Of a DNA stretch of 64,000 nucleotides, positions 58,074 through 64,000 are shown piece by piece (within the stretch, counting starts at the first letter, position 1; each line of letters starts with the position of its first letter). The translations under genes were made by a program, and so were the position numbers. The notes beneath the pieces are model-generated. The model was not told where the DNA came from, did no database searches, and saw nothing but the letters and a program-made list of their open reading frames with translations. This DNA is from Actinokineospora enzanensis DSM 44649 (GTDB lineage: Bacteria > Actinomycetota > Actinomycetes > Mycobacteriales > Pseudonocardiaceae): positions 116,892 to 180,891 of the forward strand of contig NZ_KB894408.1 of NCBI RefSeq assembly GCF_000374445.1, read 5' to 3'.

Positions 58074-58118
58074 GGTACAGCGTCGACTGGTGCAGCGTCA
58101 GCTGGTGCAGCGTCGCGG
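58074..58118. repeat. 15-bp triplicate repeat
   Basis: GGTACAGCGTCGACT, GGTGCAGCGTCAGCT and GGTGCAGCGTCGCGG occur in tandem at 58074, 58089 and 58104. Confidence 0.7.
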
Positions 58119-58782
58119 GATCGACGGTGGTGCCCGTGCGGCAGTCGCGGTGGCAGGTCACGGTATGGCAGCGGCGGCTCCTTGACAGGCTCGGGGTCGG
58201 TCGCTGTCGCAGTTCCGGGTCATGGCGTGGCAGTGGCAGCGGTGAGGTCTCGCCGGGCTGGCATCGGGGAGTTCGGAAGGCGGGCCGTCGGGCGCGGTTC
58301 TCGCTCCCGCTGCCACGACTCCGCCATGTGAGTTGTGGCTGCGGGAATCCGGCGGTACAGAGATCCTGGGTAGTCGAGGGCGGGTAGGCCGACGGGTTAG
58401 CGGGTGCGCGGGCTGGTGGCATGTGGCTCCTTTCTGTTCGGGCAGGCGTCCCTGGTCAGGGTCCGTGTCGAGCTCCCCCGCGCGCCGTTCCTTATATCGC
58501 AACGAATGAGGCACGGTGTACGGTGTCGAGTTTCGGTCGCACGATGTGGTGAGTTCCTTGGGCCGCAAGGGAAACTCGTCGTGACGAGACGACCCGGTCG
58601 GGGGAATCGTGTCATCGAAGTCCGGGGTCGGGGTTCGGTTCCGAGGCTACTTCGGGCAGCCGAGAGTCGATTGAGAGAGGGCGGCGCAACCAAGGCGAGT
58701 CCATAGTGGACGCACCTGGGCACCTGCCGGTCAGCGCTGGTCACATCCGGAGACTAACGACCGCGATCGGCACGCGGAGGAT

Positions 58783-59415
58783 TCAGTCCACAAGCCCGCG
58801 GACGAGTTCGCGCAGCTCAAGCAGGTCGATCGTGTCCGCGGGCAGTTCCAGCGCAGGTTCCACCCGGCGGAGGCGGGCGGCGGCCAGGCGTTCGCCCAGG
58901 GTGGCGTCCAGGGGGAGGAAGGTCAGCGCGGCGCGGGCGGCGGTGTCGAGTTCGGCGAGGACCGGGTGGTGGACGGCGACGTCGACCACGCCCGCCGCCG
59001 CGTCCACCTGCGCGTGCACGCGGACGTCCGCGAGGACGACGCGATGTGGGCCCAGGTTGACGGTGACCCCGGTCGGGTCGGGTACCGGTGGCACCGAGTC
59101 GTGGAACTCCCAGAGGGCGTCGTCCGGGGGTGCGGCGGCTTTCCAGGCGTCGGTGTACGGGCGCAGGGCCGGGTCCTCCTGGCCGGAGACGACCAGCGCG
59201 TAGATGGCGCGGGTGCCGCGGTCCAGGGAGAAGTGCAGGTCGGGGTGCACGTCGGCGACCAGGTCGCAGAGTCGGGACTCGACGCGGTGTGGTTCGCGGT
59301 CGCCGAGGGCGGCCGCGATGTCGGGCAGCAGCTCGTGCCAGCGCGCCCAGAACCGTTCGGCCGACTCCTGTGCGGAGGGGCGTTGCTCGGGTCGGGCGCG
59401 GCGGAACCAGGTCAT
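58783..59415 (-). CDS. Conserved hypothetical protein
   Basis: A 210-residue protein with no recognised domain. The N-terminal 40 residues (MTWFRRARPEQRPSAQES, FWARWHELLPDIAAAL) and the middle (RIYALVVSGQEDPALRPYTDAWKAAA type) suggest a soluble protein with predicted helices; it resembles conserved actinobacterial hypotheticals near MoaD-family genes. Function unknown. ATG start preceded by GATGGGCAC. Confidence 0.7.
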   Translation of the reverse strand: MTWFRRARPEQRPSAQESAERFWARWHELLPDIAAALGDREPHRVESRLCDLVADVHPDLHFSLDRGTRAIYALVVSGQEDPALRPYTDAWKAAAPPDDALWEFHDSVPPVPDPTGVTVNLGPHRVVLADVRVHAQVDAAAGVVDVAVHHPVLAELDTAARAALTFLPLDATLGERLAAARLRRVEPALELPADTIDLLELRELVRGLVD

Positions 59416-59434
59416 GTGCCCATCATGGCGTGGT

Positions 59435-59719
59435 TCAGCCGCCCGCGACGGACGGGATCACCTCGATCCGGCTGTCGGCCGCGATCGGGGTGTCGAGGCC
59501 GCCCAGATACCGGCATTCCTCGCCGTCCACGTAGAAGTTGACATACCGGCGCAGGGCCCCGGTCTCGTCGCGCACTCGGCGGCCCACGTCGGGGTGGCGG
59601 GTGCCGAGGACGTCGAGCACGGTGCGCAGCGTGGTGGGCGGGTCGACGTCGACCGACACCTCCGCCTGTCCCCCGGCCTTGGCGCGCAGCGCGCCGGGCA
59701 GGTGCACGGTGACCGACAC
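59435..59719 (-). CDS. MoaD/ThiS family sulfur-carrier-like protein
   Basis: A 94-residue ubiquitin-fold protein ending in the characteristic GG (VIPSVAGG), the residue that becomes a thiocarboxylate. VTVHLPGALRAKAGGQAEV at the front and EVIPSVAGG at the end fit the family. Partner and sulfur acceptor are unknown; the sialidase remnant immediately upstream (stop adjacent to this GTG) shows the conserved pairing of these genes. Predicted to supply sulfur for cofactor or thioamino-acid synthesis. Confidence 0.85.
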   Translation of the reverse strand: MSVTVHLPGALRAKAGGQAEVSVDVDPPTTLRTVLDVLGTRHPDVGRRVRDETGALRRYVNFYVDGEECRYLGGLDTPIAADSRIEVIPSVAGG

Positions 59720-59821
59720 CTAGATCACCGCCGCGCGCAGGGAGAGCACGTCCGGCAGGTGCGCGGCGACGCGCGTCCAGTGGGCTCCCTCGTCGCGGCT
59801 GCCGTAGACCTCGCCGGAGCG
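59720..59821 (-). pseudogene. C-terminal remnant of an exo-alpha-sialidase/BNR-repeat protein
   Basis: Only the last ~33 codons remain (SGEVYGSRDEGAHWTRVAAH, then LPDVLSLRAAVI), which read like the C-terminus of the BNR-repeat sialidase-like proteins commonly adjacent to MoaD genes. The N-terminal majority is missing; upstream the frame runs into truncated threonine dehydratase sequence. Its stop (TAG) abuts the MoaD GTG. Confidence 0.65.
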
Positions 59822-60195
59822 GCGAGCGCGGCCGCGGAGGCCTCGGCGTAGGAGGCGCCGTGTCGGACCAGTGTGGCGCCTGCCGCCTCGATGCGGCGGG
59901 TCTTGGACTCCGGGGCGGGCTCGGGCACGAACACCGTGGCGGGCAGGCCGAGTAGGCGCGCGGCCGTAGCCACCGCCAGGCCGTGGTTGCCGCCGGACGC
60001 GGTGACCACGTGGCCGGGGCGGTCGCCCGCCAGGAGGGCGTTGAGCGCGCCGCGGATCTTGAACGTGCCGGTCAGCTGGTGGTGCTCCAGCTTCAGCACC
60101 ACCGGCCTGCCGTCGATCTCGACACGCCACACGGGAGTCCGGCGCGCGTACGGCGCGATGCGGTCGGCGGCTGCGGTGACGTCGGCGTGGTCCAC
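59815..60195 (-). pseudogene. Truncated threonine dehydratase-like gene
   Basis: The first ~125 residues of a fold-type II PLP enzyme (threonine/serine dehydratase). TGTFKIRGALNALLAG (~35-50) holds the PLP lysine and VTASGGNHGLAVATAARLLG (~57-76) the Asn-Gly loop; FVPEPAPESKTRRIEAAGA follows. The usual ~310-320 residues are absent: homology stops near 59815-59822, where out-of-frame sialidase C-terminal sequence begins. It could be translated as a 156-residue product ending at 59725, but without the C-terminal half it should be inactive. GTG start at 60195. Confidence 0.68.
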
Positions 60196-60252
60196 GCGTC
60201 CCGATGGTAATGCGATCGCGGCCGCGCACCGGGCATCCACCACACTGCTGGG

Positions 60253-61290
60253 GTGACCACCGTTCCCTGGCCGCCGGGCACCGCCTCCGGTATCGGCTCG
60301 CTGCCCGGCACCGATCCCCGGGAGGCCGCCGCGACCGTGCTCGGCGAGCTGCCCGACCTGCCGCACCTGCCGGAGCTGCCCGCCCGCGGCCTGGGCGCCG
60401 ACATGATCGGCCGGACGGCCGCGCTGCTGGTGGACCTGGCGGTCGAGCTGGTGCCGTCCGGCTATCGGGTGACCGCACGGCCGGGCGTCGACCACCGGCG
60501 TGCCGCCGATCTGCTGCGCTGGGACGTGGACGCGCTGGAGGAGGCCGTGGAGCGGCTCGGCACGCCGCCGCGGGTGGTGAAGGTGCAGGCGACCGGGCCG
60601 TGGACATTGATGTCGAACCTGGAGCTGCCGCGCGGCCACCGGGTGCTCACCGACCCGGGCGCGCTGCGGGAGTTCACCGAGTCGCTCGCCGAGGGCGTGA
60701 CCCGGCACGTGGCGGAGGTGCGGCGGCGGACCGGGGCCGAGGTGGTGGTCCAGTTCGACGAGCCGGGCCTGCCTGCCGTGCTGGCTGGCGCGCTGCGCAC
60801 GCCGTCGGGTTACGGCACCGTGCCCGCGGTCGCGGAACCGGAGGCGCGCGAGACGCTCGCGGCCGTGGTGGAGGCCGCGCGGAAGGCGAGCGGGCAGCCG
60901 GTGATCGTGCACTGCTGCGCGAAGCGGCCGCCGGTCGCGCTGCTGCGGGACGCGGGCGCGGGCGCGATCGCGCTGGACGTGACGTTGTTGCGGGACGCGC
61001 CCGCCGCGTTGTTCGACGAGATCGGCGAGGCCTGGGACGCGGGAACCGTGTTCTTCCTGGGCGTGGTGCCCACTGTGGAGCCTGCCACGCCGGTGACGTT
61101 GCGCTCGGCCGCCGAGCCCGCGCTGCGGTTGGTGGACCGGCTGGGGTTCTCGCGTTCGCTGTTGGCGGAACGTGCGGTGGCGACGCCGGGCTGTGGGCTG
61201 GCCGGTGCCACGGCCCGGTGGTCCCGTCGGGCGATGTCGCTGACGCGGGATGTGGCGAAGGCGTTCGTGGAGCCGCCGGAGAGCTGGTAG
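60253..61290 (+). CDS. MetE C-terminal-domain-like (UroD/MetE fold) protein
   Basis: A 345-residue protein resembling the C-terminal barrel of cobalamin-independent methionine synthase. QFDEPGLPAVLAG near 178-190 and VIVHCCAKRPP near 219-229 (zinc-ligand-like His and Cys), with ATPGCGLAGAT near 312-322 providing a third Cys, support a zinc site. It lacks the MetE N-terminal domain and is much shorter than MetE; methyl donor and acceptor are unknown. Position matches Rv3015c of M. tuberculosis. GTG start; CACACT lies 6 bases before. Confidence 0.82.
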   Translation: MTTVPWPPGTASGIGSLPGTDPREAAATVLGELPDLPHLPELPARGLGADMIGRTAALLVDLAVELVPSGYRVTARPGVDHRRAADLLRWDVDALEEAVERLGTPPRVVKVQATGPWTLMSNLELPRGHRVLTDPGALREFTESLAEGVTRHVAEVRRRTGAEVVVQFDEPGLPAVLAGALRTPSGYGTVPAVAEPEARETLAAVVEAARKASGQPVIVHCCAKRPPVALLRDAGAGAIALDVTLLRDAPAALFDEIGEAWDAGTVFFLGVVPTVEPATPVTLRSAAEPALRLVDRLGFSRSLLAERAVATPGCGLAGATARWSRRAMSLTRDVAKAFVEPPESW

Positions 61291-61320
61291 TCCGGGCCGC
61301 CCGGGATGGGCGGCCCGGAC
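61290..61320. terminator. Bidirectional terminator after the MetE-like gene
   Basis: Perfect 13-bp stem GTCCGGGCCGCCC / GGGCGGCCCGGAC with a 5-base loop, overlapping the stop codon and ending before the convergent permease gene. Confidence 0.75.
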
Positions 61321-61326
61321 CACGGG

Positions 61327-62637
61327 TCAGGCCCGCATCACCGTGGCGATCGGGATGCGGGCGGCGCGGATGGCCGGGAACAGGCCGCCGAGGATGCCCG
61401 CGACCAGGCCGGCCACGACGCCCGCGACCCCGGCCTCCCACGGGAACGCCACATCGTGCAGCATCTCCCGCCGGTCGCCGAAGAGCGTGCCCGCGACCTG
61501 CAGACCGGCGACCCCGACGCCGATGGCGGCCGCTGCGGTGAGCAGGCCGGTGATCAACGTCTCGGCGAGCACGATGCCCGCCAGCAGCAGTCGCGGCGTG
61601 CCGACCGCGCGGCGCAGCGCGAACTCCTCCACCCGTTCGCCGACCGTGGCCAGGCCGACGTTGAGAATGCCCGCGACACCGATGAGCAGCACCAGCGCCG
61701 CCATGCCGAGGAAGATCCACCGCATCAGGTCGAGCTGCCCGCCGATGTGCTCACGCGAGTTCACCACCGAGCGGTACGGCTCGACCGGGTCGGTCGACAC
61801 GGCCGACATCCTGGCCAGCAGGGTCTGCAACAACGGCTCGCCGTCGCCGTTCAGGTACAGCTCCAGCGACAGGTTGCCGAGGCTCGCCGAGGACATCCAG
61901 GCCATGGCCTCGTCGGCGCGGACGTAGGCGGTCGGGACCTCGTTGGCGTCGTGGACGGTGCCGATGATCCGCGGCGTCGGGTTCTTCGCCTCCGAGATGA
62001 TCTGCATCTCCGCGGGCAGCCGGTACTGGGTCAGCGCGGTGGCGGCCTCGCGGTTGAGGACGAGGCTCGGCGACAGCGAGGGCGGGCCGCCGAAGTCGAG
62101 CCAGCGACCCGCCTCCACCGGGAACGGTCGGTACGGGCGGATGTCGCCGGTGAGCAGCACCAGCTGCAGCTCGACCGCCTGCCCGCGGGGCAGGATCCCG
62201 GCGGCGTCCTGCTCCATCACCCGGCAGGTGCCGCTGGAGTCGCACACCATCCGCGAGCTGTTGCCGTACATGTCCTGGTTCGCGTACTTGAGCGGCGAGG
62301 GTCCCGGGTTGATCGGGCGCACGCCGGGCTCGCCGATGATCGCGGTGGCTGTCAGCGTCCCGACGACATCGGACCGGCCCGCCAGGGTGTCGACCGCGAT
62401 CGGCACGGTCTTCCCGCTGGAGGACAGGTTGACCCGAGTGGTGCCGTCCTTGGCCATGCGCAGCTCGATGTCGGCCAGCAGCGCGCGGTTGGCCAGCACC
62501 GAACCGGCCTGCACGGTGACGATCGCGAGCACGCCTAGGAAGAGGCTGACCATGGACAGGAACGTGCGCAGCTTCCGGGCGCGGATCCCCTGCCCGCCGA
62601 TCACCAGCGCGGAGCGGAACCGGCCGGACAGTCCCAT
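61327..62637 (-). CDS. MacB/FtsX-type ABC transporter permease
   Basis: A 436-residue permease. One N-terminal transmembrane helix (~27-50), a ~220-residue extracytoplasmic MacB-PCD-like domain, and three C-terminal helices (~318-335, 365-390, 405-425) typical of FtsX-domain exporters. ATG start overlaps the ATPase stop (TGATG). It should form a dimer with the adjacent ATPase. Export of a lipoprotein, antibiotic or peptide is possible; substrate unknown. Confidence 0.87.
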   Translation of the reverse strand: MGLSGRFRSALVIGGQGIRARKLRTFLSMVSLFLGVLAIVTVQAGSVLANRALLADIELRMAKDGTTRVNLSSSGKTVPIAVDTLAGRSDVVGTLTATAIIGEPGVRPINPGPSPLKYANQDMYGNSSRMVCDSSGTCRVMEQDAAGILPRGQAVELQLVLLTGDIRPYRPFPVEAGRWLDFGGPPSLSPSLVLNREAATALTQYRLPAEMQIISEAKNPTPRIIGTVHDANEVPTAYVRADEAMAWMSSASLGNLSLELYLNGDGEPLLQTLLARMSAVSTDPVEPYRSVVNSREHIGGQLDLMRWIFLGMAALVLLIGVAGILNVGLATVGERVEEFALRRAVGTPRLLLAGIVLAETLITGLLTAAAAIGVGVAGLQVAGTLFGDRREMLHDVAFPWEAGVAGVVAGLVAGILGGLFPAIRAARIPIATVMRA

Positions 62638-63341
62638 CACCGGAACACCCCCTGGTGTTCGGGCACGAGCATGCCGTCGGTCAGCCGCAGCACGCGCTGC
62701 ATGCGGTTGGCGTGCGCGTGGTCGTGGGTGACCAGGACGAGGCCGCAGCCGCGGTGCGTCGCCGCGTGCAGGACGTCGATCACCAGGGCGCCGGTCTCGG
62801 TGTCCAGCGCGCCGGTGGGCTCGTCGGCCAGCAGGATCTTGGGTTCGCGGACCAGGGCGCGGGCGATGGCCACCCGCTGCTGCTCGCCGCCGGAGAGCCG
62901 GGCGGGCTTGTGCCTGGCCAGGTGCGCGATGCCGACCTGCTCCAGCGCCGCCATCACCTTGGCGCGGCGCTTGCGGCGCGGCAGCCAGCCCTGGCCGTTG
63001 ACCAGGGCCATGGACACGTTCTGCAGCGCGGTGAGGTGCTTGAGCAGGAAGAAGCGCTGGAACACGAACCCGAACTCCTGGCTGCGCAGCCGGGCCGCGC
63101 GGCGTTCGGGGACGCGCGCGATGTCGTTGCCGTGCAACAGGTAGCGGCCGGAGTCGGGGCGGTCGAACAGGCCGATGAGGCTGAGCAGCGTGCTCTTGCC
63201 GGAGCCGGAGCGGCCCAGGATCGCGACGCTGTCGCCGGGGTGCACGGTGAGGTTCACCCCGGACAGGATCGGGCGCGGCTCGCCCTGGCCGGTGAGCGTC
63301 TTGGTCAGGCCGTCGAGGTGGATCAGCGGGACGTCGCTCAT
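62637..63341 (-). CDS. ABC transporter ATP-binding protein (MacB/LolD-like)
   Basis: A 234-residue ATPase. Walker A GRSGSGKST at 43-51, signature LSGGEQQR at 149-156, Walker B ILLADEP at 169-175, H-loop in VLVTHDHAHA near 202-211. Its ATG overlaps the stop of the upstream adaptor gene (ATGA). Drives the adjacent permease. Confidence 0.94.
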   Translation of the reverse strand: MSDVPLIHLDGLTKTLTGQGEPRPILSGVNLTVHPGDSVAILGRSGSGKSTLLSLIGLFDRPDSGRYLLHGNDIARVPERRAARLRSQEFGFVFQRFFLLKHLTALQNVSMALVNGQGWLPRRKRRAKVMAALEQVGIAHLARHKPARLSGGEQQRVAIARALVREPKILLADEPTGALDTETGALVIDVLHAATHRGCGLVLVTHDHAHANRMQRVLRLTDGMLVPEHQGVFR

Positions 63342-64000
63342 TTCCCGTAGCCCTCCTTCGGCTCAGCCTGGGCGGGCGGCAGGCTGGGGCCGGGGACGGC
63401 GAGCGTCTCGGTGCCCGCGAGCCCGGACTTGATCTCCACGACGCGGCCGTCGGTCAGGCCGAGCACGACGTCCTTGGTCTGCCGGGCGCCGTCCGGGCCG
63501 AGCACGTCGACCTTGCCGTTGCCCTGCCTGCCCGCGACGGCCTCGACCGGGGCGACCAGCGCCTGCTTGACCTGGGCGGTGACCACCTCCACGGTGGCCT
63601 CGGCGCCGTTGATGAGCCGGATGTCCGGGGGCGCGGTGCAGACCAGCCGCATGCCGGTGGCGCTGGACGGTTCGCGGCCCTCGCCCGGGGCCTCGGCGGG
63701 CTGCGGGACCGGGGCCATCTGGGTGGGCAGCGCCTTCGGGTCGCCCTGGACGGGCGCGGCCGGGGTGGCGGGCGCGGGCGGCGGCGGGATGGTGCCCGCC
63801 GGGAGCGCGGCGATGGTCCCCAGCACCGCGCAGTCGAACGGGCCGGGCCCGCTCTTGATCTGGACGCGCACCACGCCGGTGCCGTCGGCCAGGGCGTAGG
63901 CCTGTTCGCCGCCGATGTCGGCGACGATGCCGTAGCCGCCGTACTTCGCCGAGACCACCGGCATCCCGGCGGTCACCTTGGCGCGGTCGTCGACGAGCCT
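63338..64000 (-). CDS. Efflux periplasmic-adaptor-like protein (cut by window edge)
   Basis: The C-terminal ~220 residues of a protein whose start lies beyond 64000. It shows KVTAGMPVVSAKYGGYGIVADI, a Pro/Ala-rich linker, and ATVEVVTAQVKQALVAPVEA with GLTDGRVVEIKSGLAGTETL, the beta-barrel/membrane-proximal part of HlyD/MacA-type adaptors. It probably links the MacB-type exporter to a substrate pathway in the cell envelope. It ends in ATGA overlap with the ATPase gene, so the three genes form one operon. Confidence 0.75.
   Translation of the reverse strand, partial: RLVDDRAKVTAGMPVVSAKYGGYGIVADIGGEQAYALADGTGVVRVQIKSGPGPFDCAVLGTIAALPAGTIPPPPAPATPAAPVQGDPKALPTQMAPVPQPAEAPGEGREPSSATGMRLVCTAPPDIRLINGAEATVEVVTAQVKQALVAPVEAVAGRQGNGKVDVLGPDGARQTKDVVLGLTDGRVVEIKSGLAGTETLAVPGPSLPPAQAEPKEGYGK

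Larger units (their letters stand above)
57350..58782. other. 1.4-kb gene-free region
   Basis: No recognisable gene. GC is lower than in neighbouring genes and the short open frames disagree between strands. It contains the 21-bp quasi-periodic array (57547-57846) and a 15-bp triplication (58074-58118). Confidence 0.5.

Noticed and set aside
57961-58387. Plus- and minus-strand frames in the gene-free region (e.g. the one containing VQRRLVQRQL)
   Set aside because: The repeated residues come from the 15-bp DNA triplication; no conserved domain.

Overview
The window is very GC-rich DNA with frequent GTG (and some TTG) starts, I-shaped terminators without long U-tracts, and gene content typical of an actinomycete. 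The gene set and order (recG, thiL, ung, gpsA, fbiD/cofC, ppk1, mutT1, hupB, leuD, leuC, IclR regulator, leuB, serA, ilvC, ilvN, ilvB, PH-domain protein, DoxX protein, LppZ-like lipoprotein, gatB, gatA, gatC, ACT protein, MetE-like protein) follows, from memory, the Rv2973c-Rv3015c block of Mycobacterium tuberculosis. DUF397, the IclR/leuCD pair and the protein set suggest a Pseudonocardiales (Pseudonocardiaceae-like) chromosome. This is core chromosome, not a mobile island: no transposase, integrase, phage gene or CRISPR array was seen.

Layout. 1-5.4 kb: the start of pyruvate carboxylase, a secreted discoidin-type protein, a 1 kb gene-free gap and a DivIVA-type coiled-coil protein. 5.4-12.7 kb: housekeeping genes rpmB, fakA-like, recG, DUF3515, an Lrp-type ligand-binding domain, thiL, GNAT and ung. 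12.7-18.4 kb: an accessory block with a MocR regulator divergent from a PNPOx-like flavoprotein, cysteine dioxygenase, a SigK/RskA pair and a cystathionine gamma-lyase-like enzyme. 18.3-25.2 kb: gpsA, plsC, cofC, ppk1, mutT1, hupB. 25.5-48 kb: a large dispersed branched-chain amino-acid region (leuD, leuC, IclR regulator, cimA, leuB, ilvC, ilvN, ilvB, ilvD) with serA, two tRNA genes, and a DUF397/Pro-rich pair. 48-56.3 kb: DoxX, 2-hydroxyacid dehydrogenase, hydrolase, LppZ-like lipoprotein, and the gatCAB cluster with a small membrane protein embedded between gatA and gatB. 56.3-60.2 kb: a disturbed region with gene-poor DNA, degenerate repeats and a fused pair of gene remnants. 60.2-64 kb: MetE-like protein and a MacB-type ABC exporter operon running off the right edge.

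How the genes work together. Isoleucine can be made from pyruvate through citramalate (CimA, LeuCD, LeuB), after which IlvBN, IlvC and IlvD complete Ile and Val. Two transcription attenuators are visible: one before ilvB (leader peptide [15 protein letters not shown]) and one before cimA (leader peptide MAASVVIIIDERAG), each with a leader hairpin and a terminator ending in a U-rich tract. leuC is divergent from an IclR regulator with repeated CTTCCCAC motifs between them. Cysteine catabolism (CDO, CGL-like) sits around the SigK pair.

A recurring feature is a -10-like hexamer (TAGGGT, TAACGT, TAGTAT, GACAAT, TAAAGT) placed 6-8 bases before the start codon with no Shine-Dalgarno sequence, as expected of leaderless mRNAs. 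The most unusual non-coding signals are a ~300-bp array of a GGCGTG-like core recurring about every 21 bp (57.5-57.8 kb) and the truncated threonine-dehydratase/sialidase remnant junction at about 59.82 kb.
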